Positions 8,556 to 16,758 of a DNA stretch of 33,894 nucleotides are shown piece by piece. Origin of the DNA: Robinsoniella sp. (GTDB lineage Bacteria > Bacillota > Clostridia > Lachnospirales > Lachnospiraceae); assembly GCA_023664735.1 (NCBI GenBank), contig JAMPFB010000020.1, positions 1-33,894 on the forward strand. The letters run 5' to 3'. The notes beneath the pieces were generated by a model. That model searched no databases. It had not been told where the DNA came from and was given only the letters and a program-made list of their open reading frames with translations. Each line of letters starts with the position of its first letter. Positions within the stretch are counted from its first letter, which is position 1. A program made the position numbers and the translations under genes.

Positions 8556-8746
8556 GCATAAATTCACAGCTGCTTCTGCATATACATATGGTATATACTA
8601 TTAGAATTTACACTATTAGGATATACCAACGCATAAATGAGGTTCCGTAAATATAAACACCTATAAGCCCGATTGCCATAGGGTGAGAGTGGATACTCTG
8701 CTTTGTTTTCCTGTAAGATACGGTTTTGTATCTTGCGTACTTTTAT
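8528..8746 (-). ncRNA. Ribosomal protein L20-type leader of the infC operon
   Basis: This 220-base untranslated leader between the operon promoter and the attenuator hairpin occupies the place where Firmicutes carry the L20 leader. In B. subtilis L20 binding there favours premature termination. Seen: a hairpin AAGATAC/GTATCTT near the 5' end (8711-8735), long-range pairing GGTATAT/ATATACC (about 8590-8630), the intrinsic terminator, and a candidate antiterminator. Assignment to the L20 leader family is by position and architecture; I could not run a covariance model. Confidence 0.65.
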
Positions 8747-8775
8747 AAGCTATCACATTATTTGCTTGTTGTCAA
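8747..8775 (-). promoter_or_regulatory. Promoter for the infC-rpmI-rplT operon
   Basis: A perfect TTGACA (8775-8770) lies 17 bases upstream of a weak TAGCTT -10 box (8752-8747). The -10 is poor but the position, just before the leader, fits. Confidence 0.5.
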
Positions 8776-8816
8776 CTGCTATTTTTTTTAAATTTTATCT
8801 TTAAATTTCATCTTAT

Positions 8817-9129
8817 GTAACAGTGCAGCCCTTTCTAGTACAGTCTGCAACAAAACAGCAACAGAGGGAGGAGAGTGGATTGGCTTTCTTGTTTTTGATG
8901 GCACTTTTCCTTAACAGCCTTTTCGGTACCTAGGGGAAAATTGCCACGGACGGCAATTTTAGTCATATTGCGCCATGGAGGGCGCTATATGACGACCCGT
9001 TCGGTAGCCACTACCTTCCAAGGCTGTTTAGGAAAAGCGCCATCAAAAACACGAAAAGCCAATCCACTCTCCTCCCTCTGTTGCGTCCGGCTTAGCCGTT
9101 ACCTTCAAAAAAACAGGCTGAACTGTTAC
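8817..9129. repeat. Dispersed palindromic repeat, complete copy (R2)
   Basis: Terminal inverted repeats GTAACAGTGCAGCC (8817-8830) and GGCTGAACTGTTAC (9116-9129) differ at one base. Inside, arms of about 62 bases (8858-8919 and 9022-9084) pair with four imperfections. They enclose two further hairpins: AAAATTGCC/GGCAATTTT (8937-8960), and GTCATATTGCGCC with its near-complement (8962-8993). CATCTTA occurs one base before the left end and directly after the right end, a possible target duplication. It carries no credible gene. Its right end is 22 bases after the stop of the hybrid kinase. Confidence 0.9.
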
Positions 9130-9151
9130 CATCTTACCATAACCATTTCCA

Positions 9152-12100
9152 TCAGGACAAATATTTCCCTAAAATACTCAAAAACAAATCCATGTCAAGA
9201 GGCTTGGCAATGTGAGCATTCATACCGCTCTTTAAGGCAGTCTCCTTATCTTCCTCCATGGCATTAGCTGTCATGGCAATGATTGGAAGGGTCTCCACAT
9301 CCTTCCGCTTCATGGCACGTATGGTACGCGTAGCCTCGTAGCCATCCATAATAGGCATCTGTACATCCATTAAAATGGCATCATAGTAGCCCTCCTCTGA
9401 CCTGCTGACCATCTCTACCGCATCGCTGCCATCCGGCGCTGTTTCTACCACAAAACCACTTTCTTCAAGGATAACCTGTGCAATTTCCCTGTTGAGTTCG
9501 ATATCCTCCACCAGCAAAATGCGTTTGCCGCCAAAATCAACCTTTGTCCATGGAACGGCTTCTTCCTTTTCAACCAGATTATTGGCAGACAAAAGAACCG
9601 TCTTTAAGTCTGACATAAACAGCGGCTTTGCACAAAAAGCAGTAACACCTGCCTGCATTGCTTCTTCCTCAATATCCGTCCAATCATAGGCAGTAAGGAT
9701 AATAATGGGGCTTTCTGAGCCCACAGCAGCACGTATGCGCCGGGTGGTCTCAATACCGCTCATTTCCGGCATCTGCCAGTCAATAATGTAAGTGTGATAG
9801 GAATCTCCATCATTGTGGGCGCTTTTTGCCCGATAGACCGCCTCCCTGCCGGAAATAGTCCACTCTGAACGCATCCCAATCTGCCTTAGCATCCGGGTAA
9901 CACTCTCACAGCTATCACAGTCATCATCCACTACAAGAGCCCTAAGCCCTTCCAATTCCTTGATTTCAGCCGCATTCTTCTCCTTGTCCTGAAGCTTCAG
10001 GCTCAGTTCCACCTTAAACTCACTGCCCTTGCCTTTTTCACTTTGGACAGTAATGGTGCCTCCCATCATCTCTACTATATTTTTGGTAATAGCCATGCCC
10101 AGTCCGGTTCCCTCAATCCCTGTTCTCGTAGTACTGTCTTCCCTCTCAAATGGTTCAAAGATATGTTCTACAAACTTGGGTGTCATACCGATACCGTTAT
10201 CCTTAACAATAAATACATAGTCCCCATATCCCCGGTGGAAAGTGGTATGCTGCTGGATGCGGAAGCTTACCGAGCCTCCTGCCGGAGTATATTTTACTGC
10301 ATTGCTCAACAGATTCACAAAAATCTGGCTCAGCTTCAGGGAATCCGCAATTACATCCTCATTTGCAACATCAAAGGTATCAATAAACAGCTCTAGCTGC
10401 TTTGCCTTTACCTGAGGCTGGATGATATTGACCAGATTGTGAGTCAATTCAGAAATGTTACATTCCTGCTCCTTAATCTGAAGCTTTCCGCTCTCAATAC
10501 GGCTCATATCAAGAATATCGTTAATAAGGCTGAGCAGATGGTTGCTGGATGCCAGCACTTTCTGCAGGCAATCCTGCACCTGAGACTTATTATCAATGTG
10601 GCTGACTGCAATCGTGGTAAAGCCAATAATGGCATTCATAGGAGTACGAATATCGTGGGACATATTGGACAGGAATGTGGTCTTGGCACTGTTTGCGTGT
10701 TGTGCCTGCATCAAGGCATCCTGAAGCGCCTGTGTCTGTTCCCGCTGTTTCTGTACCTGCGCCGTAATGTCTTTGGACACTACCATAACCATAATATCCC
10801 CTGTCTGCTCGTCTCTGGTCATGATAAAGGATTGACGGACGCACATTTGCTGCCCATCTGCTACTCCGCCCCAGTAATCCACCGTAACTTCGGATTCTCC
10901 CTGTTCAAAGCGCTGCTTCAGACTCTCCAGATTAACCGCTGCTTCGTACTCTTCCATAGACTCTTCTAAAACGAACTCTTTCCACTTTTCAAAACATACC
11001 GAAGCAGGACAGGGCTCGGATAGACCAACCTTCTCCAGCAGGGAGATTTTGCTTCCATCCATCGTACGGACGATATCCTGTTCAATCAAATTCCGTGTAA
11101 GGTTAAATTCAAATGTACTAAAGGCAGCAGAGGTAATTGCAATACGATACTGCCGCTCTTTTCGGTTTGCTTTATTTATAGCCGCCTGTACCTTCAGTTC
11201 TTTCTCTTTTAGTGCAGTTACATCCTGCCGAAGGAAAAGCACCTTACCTGCTCTGCCATCTTTCTGCTCAAGACAGATAATGTTAGTATGCTCCCATGCC
11301 TTCTTGCCATCCTTCTGGGACTGAAATTCATACTGAATCGCACCGCCATTACCAAGCTCACGAGCCACTACATCCCGCTCCAACTGTTCTGAAAATTTCT
11401 GACGTTCTTCCTCATCTGTCAAAAATGAACACAAATAGGTGACAAATTTCTCATAAGAACCAGTTGCAGCCAGTTTGCTCTTCTCCGGCATCGTCCCTGC
11501 CAGATACTGATAAGAGCCTTCCTCCAAATCCGCCATCATGAAGCGGGTAAAAAGGGTGCTTACGCCGCTAATAATGTATCCCATCTCCCGGTTTTCCTTC
11601 TCTAACCGCTGGCGTGATGCACGACTGCGAATCAACAGAATCAAAATGTAAGCAACAAACAAGGCAATCAAAATAACCTGCAGAATCATTCCGGTACGGT
11701 TGGCTTCCTGAACCATCATCTGGGTAACATTCTTTGGAAAAGCCTGAATCAGAATATAATCCGTATCCGGAACACACAGGGCACACAGGTTGTCCGTCAG
11801 ACTGCCTGCGCTGCAGACAAATCCCTTCTCAGCCTCTGCTCCCCGGAACACCGTCCAGACATTCTCAGCCGTCTCTGCGTCAATCACTCCGGCATCACGC
11901 AGCGCATCCGGCAACAGCTTATCATACTTTTCCCCATTGGAGGAAGCGATGACTTCCCCATTGCGGGTACACAAATAAACATCTGCCGCCTCCCCGAAGT
12001 AACTGGTCTCCAGTATCTCCTGAAGGTAGTCTTCAGCAAGATACAAGCCCAGCAGCACTCCTACAACCTTATCATCTTCCCGTACAGGGGCATAAAAGAC

Positions 12101-12544
12101 CATGGTAGTCATTCCGGTAACCCGGGAATTCAGCACCATGGTACATCCGCTCTCGCCCTGCATTCCAGCCTCAAAGTAATCCCTATCCGCACTGTCGGAA
12201 AGCGTTCCATCAGAAGTCAGGTTGACACCCTGCGAATTGATAAATCGAATGGAATCAAAATCCACGTTACTTTCCAGTTCCCTCAGCATAGATGCATCAA
12301 CTTCCGCCGAGTTCAGCCCTACACTTAAAAAATAAGCATAGTTGCGTACCCGCCGCTCAGCATTGGCAAACTCATTACTAATTCCCTGAGCGGTCTGACG
12401 GGCGGAGTCTGTGGCATAATTCAGATTACGTTCTTCAATCTGGCGTTTGTTTGAAACAGAATACCATCGGAACAGCAAAAAAATCGCTGCCAGTAAAATC
12501 AATATGTACAATACATTTTGCCACGTTTTTTTGGTCGTACTCAT
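9152..12544 (-). CDS. Membrane hybrid sensor histidine kinase with two receiver domains
   Basis: This 1130-residue sensor autophosphorylates on His and relays to its own receivers. I start at the ATG at 12544, which has AGGGAGAAGG just upstream; the frame continues 40 codons further without a ribosome site. Order seen: a membrane helix near residues 9-27, an extracellular Cache-like sensor to about 280, a second helix (ILQVILIALFVAYILILLI), PAS-like regions, HisKA with NMSHDIRTPMN (His about 630), HATPase with NAVKYTPAGG, DNGIGM and GTGLGMA, REC1 with IIDWQMP (Asp about 922), and REC2 with ILMDVQMP (Asp about 1060). There is no Hpt domain and no partner regulator nearby, so the output is unknown. 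The transcript runs into repeat R2. Confidence 0.93.
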   Translation of the reverse strand: MSTTKKTWQNVLYILILLAAIFLLFRWYSVSNKRQIEERNLNYATDSARQTAQGISNEFANAERRVRNYAYFLSVGLNSAEVDASMLRELESNVDFDSIRFINSQGVNLTSDGTLSDSADRDYFEAGMQGESGCTMVLNSRVTGMTTMVFYAPVREDDKVVGVLLGLYLAEDYLQEILETSYFGEAADVYLCTRNGEVIASSNGEKYDKLLPDALRDAGVIDAETAENVWTVFRGAEAEKGFVCSAGSLTDNLCALCVPDTDYILIQAFPKNVTQMMVQEANRTGMILQVILIALFVAYILILLIRSRASRQRLEKENREMGYIISGVSTLFTRFMMADLEEGSYQYLAGTMPEKSKLAATGSYEKFVTYLCSFLTDEEERQKFSEQLERDVVARELGNGGAIQYEFQSQKDGKKAWEHTNIICLEQKDGRAGKVLFLRQDVTALKEKELKVQAAINKANRKERQYRIAITSAAFSTFEFNLTRNLIEQDIVRTMDGSKISLLEKVGLSEPCPASVCFEKWKEFVLEESMEEYEAAVNLESLKQRFEQGESEVTVDYWGGVADGQQMCVRQSFIMTRDEQTGDIMVMVVSKDITAQVQKQREQTQALQDALMQAQHANSAKTTFLSNMSHDIRTPMNAIIGFTTIAVSHIDNKSQVQDCLQKVLASSNHLLSLINDILDMSRIESGKLQIKEQECNISELTHNLVNIIQPQVKAKQLELFIDTFDVANEDVIADSLKLSQIFVNLLSNAVKYTPAGGSVSFRIQQHTTFHRGYGDYVFIVKDNGIGMTPKFVEHIFEPFEREDSTTRTGIEGTGLGMAITKNIVEMMGGTITVQSEKGKGSEFKVELSLKLQDKEKNAAEIKELEGLRALVVDDDCDSCESVTRMLRQIGMRSEWTISGREAVYRAKSAHNDGDSYHTYIIDWQMPEMSGIETTRRIRAAVGSESPIIILTAYDWTDIEEEAMQAGVTAFCAKPLFMSDLKTVLLSANNLVEKEEAVPWTKVDFGGKRILLVEDIELNREIAQVILEESGFVVETAPDGSDAVEMVSRSEEGYYDAILMDVQMPIMDGYEATRTIRAMKRKDVETLPIIAMTANAMEEDKETALKSGMNAHIAKPLDMDLFLSILGKYLS

Positions 12545-12584
12545 AAAATACCTTCTCCCTTGTTTTAAATCATCCTCAAACAAA

Positions 12585-12604
12585 GCCCTGATTCCAATCA
12601 GGGC
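12585..12604 (-). other. Perfect hairpin in the leader of the hybrid kinase gene
   Basis: GCCCTGATT (12604-12596 on the minus strand) and AATCAGGGC (12593-12585) form a nine-pair palindrome followed by TTTGTTTG. It resembles a weak terminator between the promoter and the ATG and could attenuate the gene. Confidence 0.45.
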
Positions 12605-12654
12605 AATTTCGTATGAGGCTCTGAAAATCTTGTAAAAAATTTCACTCTGTTCTG

Positions 12655-12683
12655 ATTGTATCACAATCCTTTTTTACAAACAA
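12655..12683 (-). promoter_or_regulatory. Promoter for the hybrid kinase
   Basis: TTGTTT (12683-12678) and TACAAT (12660-12655) with a 17-base spacer, giving a leader of about 105 bases. Confidence 0.6.
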
Positions 12684-12756
12684 TGAGGGAATCAAAATAT
12701 CCTTGGAAATCAATTTTCAATCAACGCCTCCCCTTCCACATGCACCAGAACGAATC

Positions 12757-12783
12757 GCAGACAGAGCATGTTTTCTGCGCCGT
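12757..12783. repeat. Possible fragment of the dispersed repeat family (R3)
   Basis: CAGAGCATGTTTTCT followed by a CG-rich tail occurs here and again at 33849-33870 inside repeat copy R9. No terminal motif is found here. The rest of 12684-12933 is AT-rich without a gene, apart from four tandem ATGG units at 12913-12928. Confidence 0.35.
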
Positions 12784-12933
12784 ATCTTATCTACGTTCCT
12801 CGTCATTATTTTCCTCCCAAAATGAGCGTATTCCAATAGATTCGATTCATGTTATTTTTTCTGTTGCCTTTATATATTTGATTTTTAAGCTTTGCTGAAC
12901 CTTGACGAGCGAATGGATGGATGGATGGTTCTT

Positions 12934-13803
12934 CTACCTATAAAACAGCGTTAACTGTTCATACTTTTCAGGAAATTCATGCAAATACCGAAAACAGACA
13001 TCTCTATCACATACAATATGATTTTCGCCGCATTTCTCATAAAAAAGCTGCATCAATTCCCGATTTCTTTCACTTGGTATTTCATAGGAATATCCATATT
13101 TCCGCTTATACTTTTCTTTCATACCCGGAAAGTGCTTCTCCAGTGCGTTATAAAAATATTCCCTGCTGCCTTCCCGCAAGGTAGTACCCATGTCAAAACA
13201 GATAATTCCATATACCTTTGCCCAAATACATGCCTCTAAAATCCCTTCTATATTTTCCTGCGTGTCATTGATAAAAGGCAGAATGGGTGACAGCCAGACT
13301 ATGGTGGGGATTCCGTTTTCATGAAAAATTTTCAAAGCTTCAACTCTTTCTTTTGTAGTACATACATTTGGCTCCAGTATTTTGCATAATGCTTCATCAT
13401 AGGTAGTCAATGTCATCTGTACCACGCATTTCGCCTTCTTATGGATGCTCTTCAGCAAATCCAGATCTCTTAAAATTCTATTTGATTTTGTCTGAATTGC
13501 CAGTCCAAATTCATAACGTTCTATGATTTCCAGACATCTTCTCGTTAATTGAAGCTCCTCTTCACAATGCATATATGGATCGCACATTGCTCCCGTTCCA
13601 ATCATGCACTTTTTTCTTTTTGAGCGCAGGGCTGCCTCCAAAAGCTGCGGTCCATTCTGCTTTACTTCAATATCCTCAAATTCATGGGAAAAACCATAAC
13701 ATTTACTTCTGCTGTCACAATAAATGCAGCCATGTGTACAGCCTCTGTAAAGGTTCATCCCATTATTTGCAGACAGGATTCCCTTAGCATCCACAAAATG
13801 CAT
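12934..13803 (-). CDS. SPL-like radical SAM protein (Rv2578c/SplB-related family)
   Basis: This 289-residue protein carries the radical-SAM cluster motif CxxxCxxC at Cys22, Cys26 and Cys29 (RGCTHGCIYC), so it should bind a [4Fe-4S] cluster and cleave S-adenosylmethionine. The surrounding sequence (NLYRGC, IGTGAMCDPYMHCE, TKSNRILRD, VQMTLTT, WLSPILPFINDT) is that of the spore-photoproduct-lyase-like family found widely outside spore formers, whose substrate is mostly unknown. AAAGGAG lies five bases before the ATG. It is a single gene, and repeat R4 lies just upstream, so its promoter may be inside or beside that repeat. I would not call it a true spore photoproduct lyase without testing. Confidence 0.85.
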   Translation of the reverse strand: MHFVDAKGILSANNGMNLYRGCTHGCIYCDSRSKCYGFSHEFEDIEVKQNGPQLLEAALRSKRKKCMIGTGAMCDPYMHCEEELQLTRRCLEIIERYEFGLAIQTKSNRILRDLDLLKSIHKKAKCVVQMTLTTYDEALCKILEPNVCTTKERVEALKIFHENGIPTIVWLSPILPFINDTQENIEGILEACIWAKVYGIICFDMGTTLREGSREYFYNALEKHFPGMKEKYKRKYGYSYEIPSERNRELMQLFYEKCGENHIVCDRDVCFRYLHEFPEKYEQLTLFYR

Positions 13804-13841
13804 ATTTTCTCCTTTCCAACCGATTTTCTTCCTGTATTTTT

Positions 13842-14077
13842 CCAGCCTTTTCTAATAAAGATGGATAAACGGATGCGGCATAGGGGTTTTGGGAGACGGA
13901 CGTGGGAGAGGGCAGCGCATAGGATTGGCTTCCTTGTTTTTGATGGCGCTTTTCCTTAACAGCCTTTTCGATACGTAGGGGAAAAGCACCATCAAAAACA
14001 CGAAAAGCCAATCCACTCTCCTCCCTCTGTTGCGTCCGTTTAGCCACTACCTTCAAAAAAACAGGCTGAACTGTTAC
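13842..14077. repeat. Dispersed palindromic repeat, mosaic copy (R4)
   Basis: The right end is a perfect GGCTGAACTGTTAC (14064-14077). The right half is nearly identical to the right half of R2. The left part (13857-13925) instead matches R1 and R5 (GCATAGGGG, ACGGACGTGGGAGA, GGCAG). The stem 13923-13955/13980-14013 remains, but the two inner hairpins of R2 are deleted. The left terminal motif is degraded to about CAGCCTTTTCTA. The right end is 12 bases after the stop of the lipoprotein gene. Confidence 0.85.
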
Positions 14078-14089
14078 TCTTTCTGTGCT

Positions 14090-14992
14090 TCACTCTTTTT
14101 CCATGTCTTTTATACTCCATACCTTAGAAACCCCCGCAACATCCAAATCATTCACCACCCAAGCGCTATAAATCGTATCGCCATGATTATCAAGGGTTAT
14201 ATCCAGATAACGTGGCTCATCACCTTCATCAGAAAGCTCATAGACATACGAACCGCCCGTAAAGCCCCCTTGGACATTTGGCTCTCCAAATTCCTTCACA
14301 AATTCTGAGTAACTGTAGGATGTTTGAAAGAACGCTTCTACCTGCGTTTGTGAAAGCTCCCTGTCAACAGGGGTAAATTTTTCCGGATATCCGCCTATAA
14401 ACCGAACCTCATAATCTACGTCACGTTCTGTAAAAACCACAAGAGCGCTTTCATCCCTGTCCTCGCCACCCTTATCCATCATCCCGGCTCTGCTCTCTGC
14501 AGCATAGGCATACCTTGCTGCACACTCATATTCTGCTGAAACAAGACGAACCTTCTTTATGCCAATCTCATCCTTATCCTCATCATTTCGATACATCAAT
14601 GTAAAGTCACACCAATAATAATTGCCATTTGAAACTACCGGAAACCCCGAATCCACTTCTGCGCTTCCTATTCCATGGTCATTACTGTACGAACCTGCTA
14701 CCATTCCGCCATCTCTCTTGCAGATGTCAGTTGGGCCACTGTAACATTCCAGCAATTTATCAATGCTTTCCTCAAATGTCTTGTCTTTTTTTCTGACAGA
14801 CGGAGCGAACATATCCTTGATTGCTTCTTTATCCCTTTCATCAAGCGCCTGAAAAAAATCATCCACTGTCTGATTGAAAATTTCCTTCTCCGAACCAATT
14901 GATAAATATGGATTGGAAGCACAGCCGGTTTGGAAGCAGCAAAGCCCCACTAATAAGGCCACCAAATAAATATTGACAGCTTTTTTTCTCAT
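14090..14992 (-). CDS. Lipoprotein with a DUF5104-like domain
   Basis: A secreted, membrane-anchored protein of 300 residues. The start at 14992 has GAAGGGA at good spacing; the ATG at 15016 overlaps the preceding stop and lacks a site, though coupled initiation there is possible. Seen: a lysine N-terminus, a hydrophobic stretch, and a lipobox-like FQTGC with Cys24 as the lipidated residue, then a globular part beginning FNQTVDDFFQALDERDKEAIKDMF, typical of the DUF5104 family found as single-domain lipoproteins in Clostridia. It is the last gene of the long lar-nik transcript, directly behind the DUF362 gene. Function is unknown; a role in that pathway is only suggested by position. Confidence 0.75.
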   Translation of the reverse strand: MRKKAVNIYLVALLVGLCCFQTGCASNPYLSIGSEKEIFNQTVDDFFQALDERDKEAIKDMFAPSVRKKDKTFEESIDKLLECYSGPTDICKRDGGMVAGSYSNDHGIGSAEVDSGFPVVSNGNYYWCDFTLMYRNDEDKDEIGIKKVRLVSAEYECAARYAYAAESRAGMMDKGGEDRDESALVVFTERDVDYEVRFIGGYPEKFTPVDRELSQTQVEAFFQTSYSYSEFVKEFGEPNVQGGFTGGSYVYELSDEGDEPRYLDITLDNHGDTIYSAWVVNDLDVAGVSKVWSIKDMEKE

Positions 14993-15008
14993 TTGCTTTC
15001 CCTTCTCT

Positions 15009-15914
15009 TTATTCATCCACTGAAATCAGCTCATAATTCCTTGTTCCCATGCCGATTTTCTCTGCATGCTCCACTGTGTGGATTCCGTTTCTCGATTCCA
15101 TCCGTTCAATCAATGCTTTGCCGTCCGGTGCTGCATATACCTGATCCACACATGCCTGATCCAATGCTACCGGGTCTAAAGAAGCAAAAATACCGATATC
15201 CTCCATTTCCGGTTTTGCCGGGTGGGAATCGCAGTCACAATCTACCGAAAGATTATTCATTACATTGATATAAATAATATTGTCACCTATATACTCTGCA
15301 ACGGACTTTGATGCTTCTGCCATGGACTCTAAAAAATCATTCTGAGGCGTATCTGGCCCAAAGCCTGTTTTTTCTTTTCCTGCGCTGTGAATCCAGCTTT
15401 TGCCCATAGCGGAAGCGATACCAATGGACATATTTTTTAACACGCCGCCAAAGCCACCCATGGCATGACCTTTAAAATGAGCAAGATTCACAATGAAGTC
15501 ATAATTGGCAAGATGGGCGCCAACATAATTTTCCTGCAGATGAATGCCGCCTTCCACCTTTAAGCTCATGTCCCCATCTTCATCCATAATGTCAACAGGC
15601 GCTATAGCTGCAAAGCCGTGTTCCTCCATGACCTTCTTGTGAGATTCCGTGTCCCTGCGCCTTCCGTCATATGCGGTATTACATTCTACAATAGTACCTT
15701 CCACTTCCTTTACAAGCGGGGCAATAAGCTGGGTGGATAAAAAATGATGACCGCCCGGCTCTCCACTGGAAATCTTAACCGCTGTTTTCCCAGAAGCTTT
15801 TTTCCCCAATGCTTCATATACTTTCATAAGCCCCTCTGCACTTATGCTGTTTGTCATATATACCTTTGCTGTCTCCGTGTTGTTGCTGTACGTTTTTGTT
15901 GATACTGTTTTCAT
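15009..15914 (-). CDS. DUF362 family protein without ferredoxin domain
   Basis: This 301-residue protein matches the DUF362 core: KISSGEPGG, VECNTAYDGRR, LANYDFIVNLAHFKGHAMGGFGG, LKNMSIGIASAMGKSW and DPVALDQACVDQV. Many family members end in a pair of [4Fe-4S] ferredoxin motifs. Here the protein ends after the core; the cysteines I see (for example DCDCD near residue 225) do not form CxxCxxC. AAAGGAA precedes the ATG. It lies 58 bases behind nikO, so it is probably in the nickel operon. The reaction is unknown. The GH and CD residues could bind metal, but this is inference. Confidence 0.8.
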   Translation of the reverse strand: MKTVSTKTYSNNTETAKVYMTNSISAEGLMKVYEALGKKASGKTAVKISSGEPGGHHFLSTQLIAPLVKEVEGTIVECNTAYDGRRRDTESHKKVMEEHGFAAIAPVDIMDEDGDMSLKVEGGIHLQENYVGAHLANYDFIVNLAHFKGHAMGGFGGVLKNMSIGIASAMGKSWIHSAGKEKTGFGPDTPQNDFLESMAEASKSVAEYIGDNIIYINVMNNLSVDCDCDSHPAKPEMEDIGIFASLDPVALDQACVDQVYAAPDGKALIERMESRNGIHTVEHAEKIGMGTRNYELISVDE

Positions 15915-15972
15915 ACTTGATTCCTTTCCTTTCTTTTTTATGTTTTTTTATTATGATTTTTTGTTTCTATAC

Positions 15973-16728
15973 CTATATGATTTCCGGTTTTATCAATGTC
16001 CGCATATGCCCCATGGACAATGGAAGCTCCAGACCGTTTTCACATAAAAGCTTTTGGTTCGTAAGTATATCCTTTGTTTTTCCATCAAAAATAATCCGGC
16101 TGTGGGCAATCAGGATTGTTCTTGGGCAGGTGTCCAGAATCAAATCCAAATCATGGGAAGCAATGAGCTTTGTCCCTTTCATTTCTTTTATGATATGTAT
16201 TAGGTTCTTCCGGTTCCTTGGGTCTAACGCTATGGACGGTTCATCAAACAGAAGTATTTCCGGTTCCATGGAAAGAATCGTAGCAATGGCTGCCAGTTTC
16301 TTCTGCCCTCCGGAAAGCCGGTAAATCTGCCTGTCTTTCCATTCTTCCATATGCACCTGCTCAAGCGCCCCTAAAACCCTTTTTTCCACTTCCTCTTTGG
16401 AATACCCGTAGTTACGGGGGCCAAATGCCACATCCTCATATACGGTGGAAAGAAACAACTGGCTGTCGGAATCCTGAAACACATATCCGATTTTTCTTCT
16501 GACTTCTTCCAGACTTTTTTTCTCCACCTCCACTCCGTCTACCAAAATGCTTCCCTGATGCCCGGACAATAATCCTACAAGAAGCCTTAAAATCGTTGAC
16601 TTGCCTGTTCCATTGGCTCCAATCAGCCCTACCGTCTCTCCTTCTCCAAGTTGAAAGCTCATATTGGAAAGCACTTCCCTCTTTCCATCATAGGAAAATG
16701 TAAGATGGCTTACTTTGATTTCTGCCAT
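15973..16728 (-). CDS. nikO: Nickel/cobalt ECF transporter ATPase subunit
   Basis: The ATPase of an energy-coupling-factor importer, 251 residues. Seen: Walker A GANGTGKST (37-45), the ECF-type Q-loop FQDSDSQLF, the signature LSGGQKK, Walker B ILLFDEPS and the switch His in ASHDL. GGAGG lies before the ATG, 30 bases after nikQ. It follows nikMN and nikQ in the standard gene order. Sequence alone does not separate nickel (nikO) from cobalt (cbiO); the lar genes upstream make nickel much more likely. Confidence 0.9.
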   Translation of the reverse strand: MAEIKVSHLTFSYDGKREVLSNMSFQLGEGETVGLIGANGTGKSTILRLLVGLLSGHQGSILVDGVEVEKKSLEEVRRKIGYVFQDSDSQLFLSTVYEDVAFGPRNYGYSKEEVEKRVLGALEQVHMEEWKDRQIYRLSGGQKKLAAIATILSMEPEILLFDEPSIALDPRNRKNLIHIIKEMKGTKLIASHDLDLILDTCPRTILIAHSRIIFDGKTKDILTNQKLLCENGLELPLSMGHMRTLIKPEII

Positions 16729-16758
16729 ATTTAACCTCCATTTCCTTTCTGTTTTCCT

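Noticed and set aside
8941-9267. 108-codon plus-strand open frame across repeat R2 and the end of the hybrid kinase
   Set aside because: It reads through the palindrome and antisense to a clear gene, and has no ribosome site. Similar frames recur in the other copies (for example 13684-13959, 13784-14056 and 22278-22616), so they are by-products of the repeat and likely to be misannotated as proteins.
12934-13803. Calling the radical SAM gene spore photoproduct lyase (splB)
   Set aside because: The sequence fits the wider SPL-like family, which is mostly of unknown function; residues specific to true SplB were not verified.
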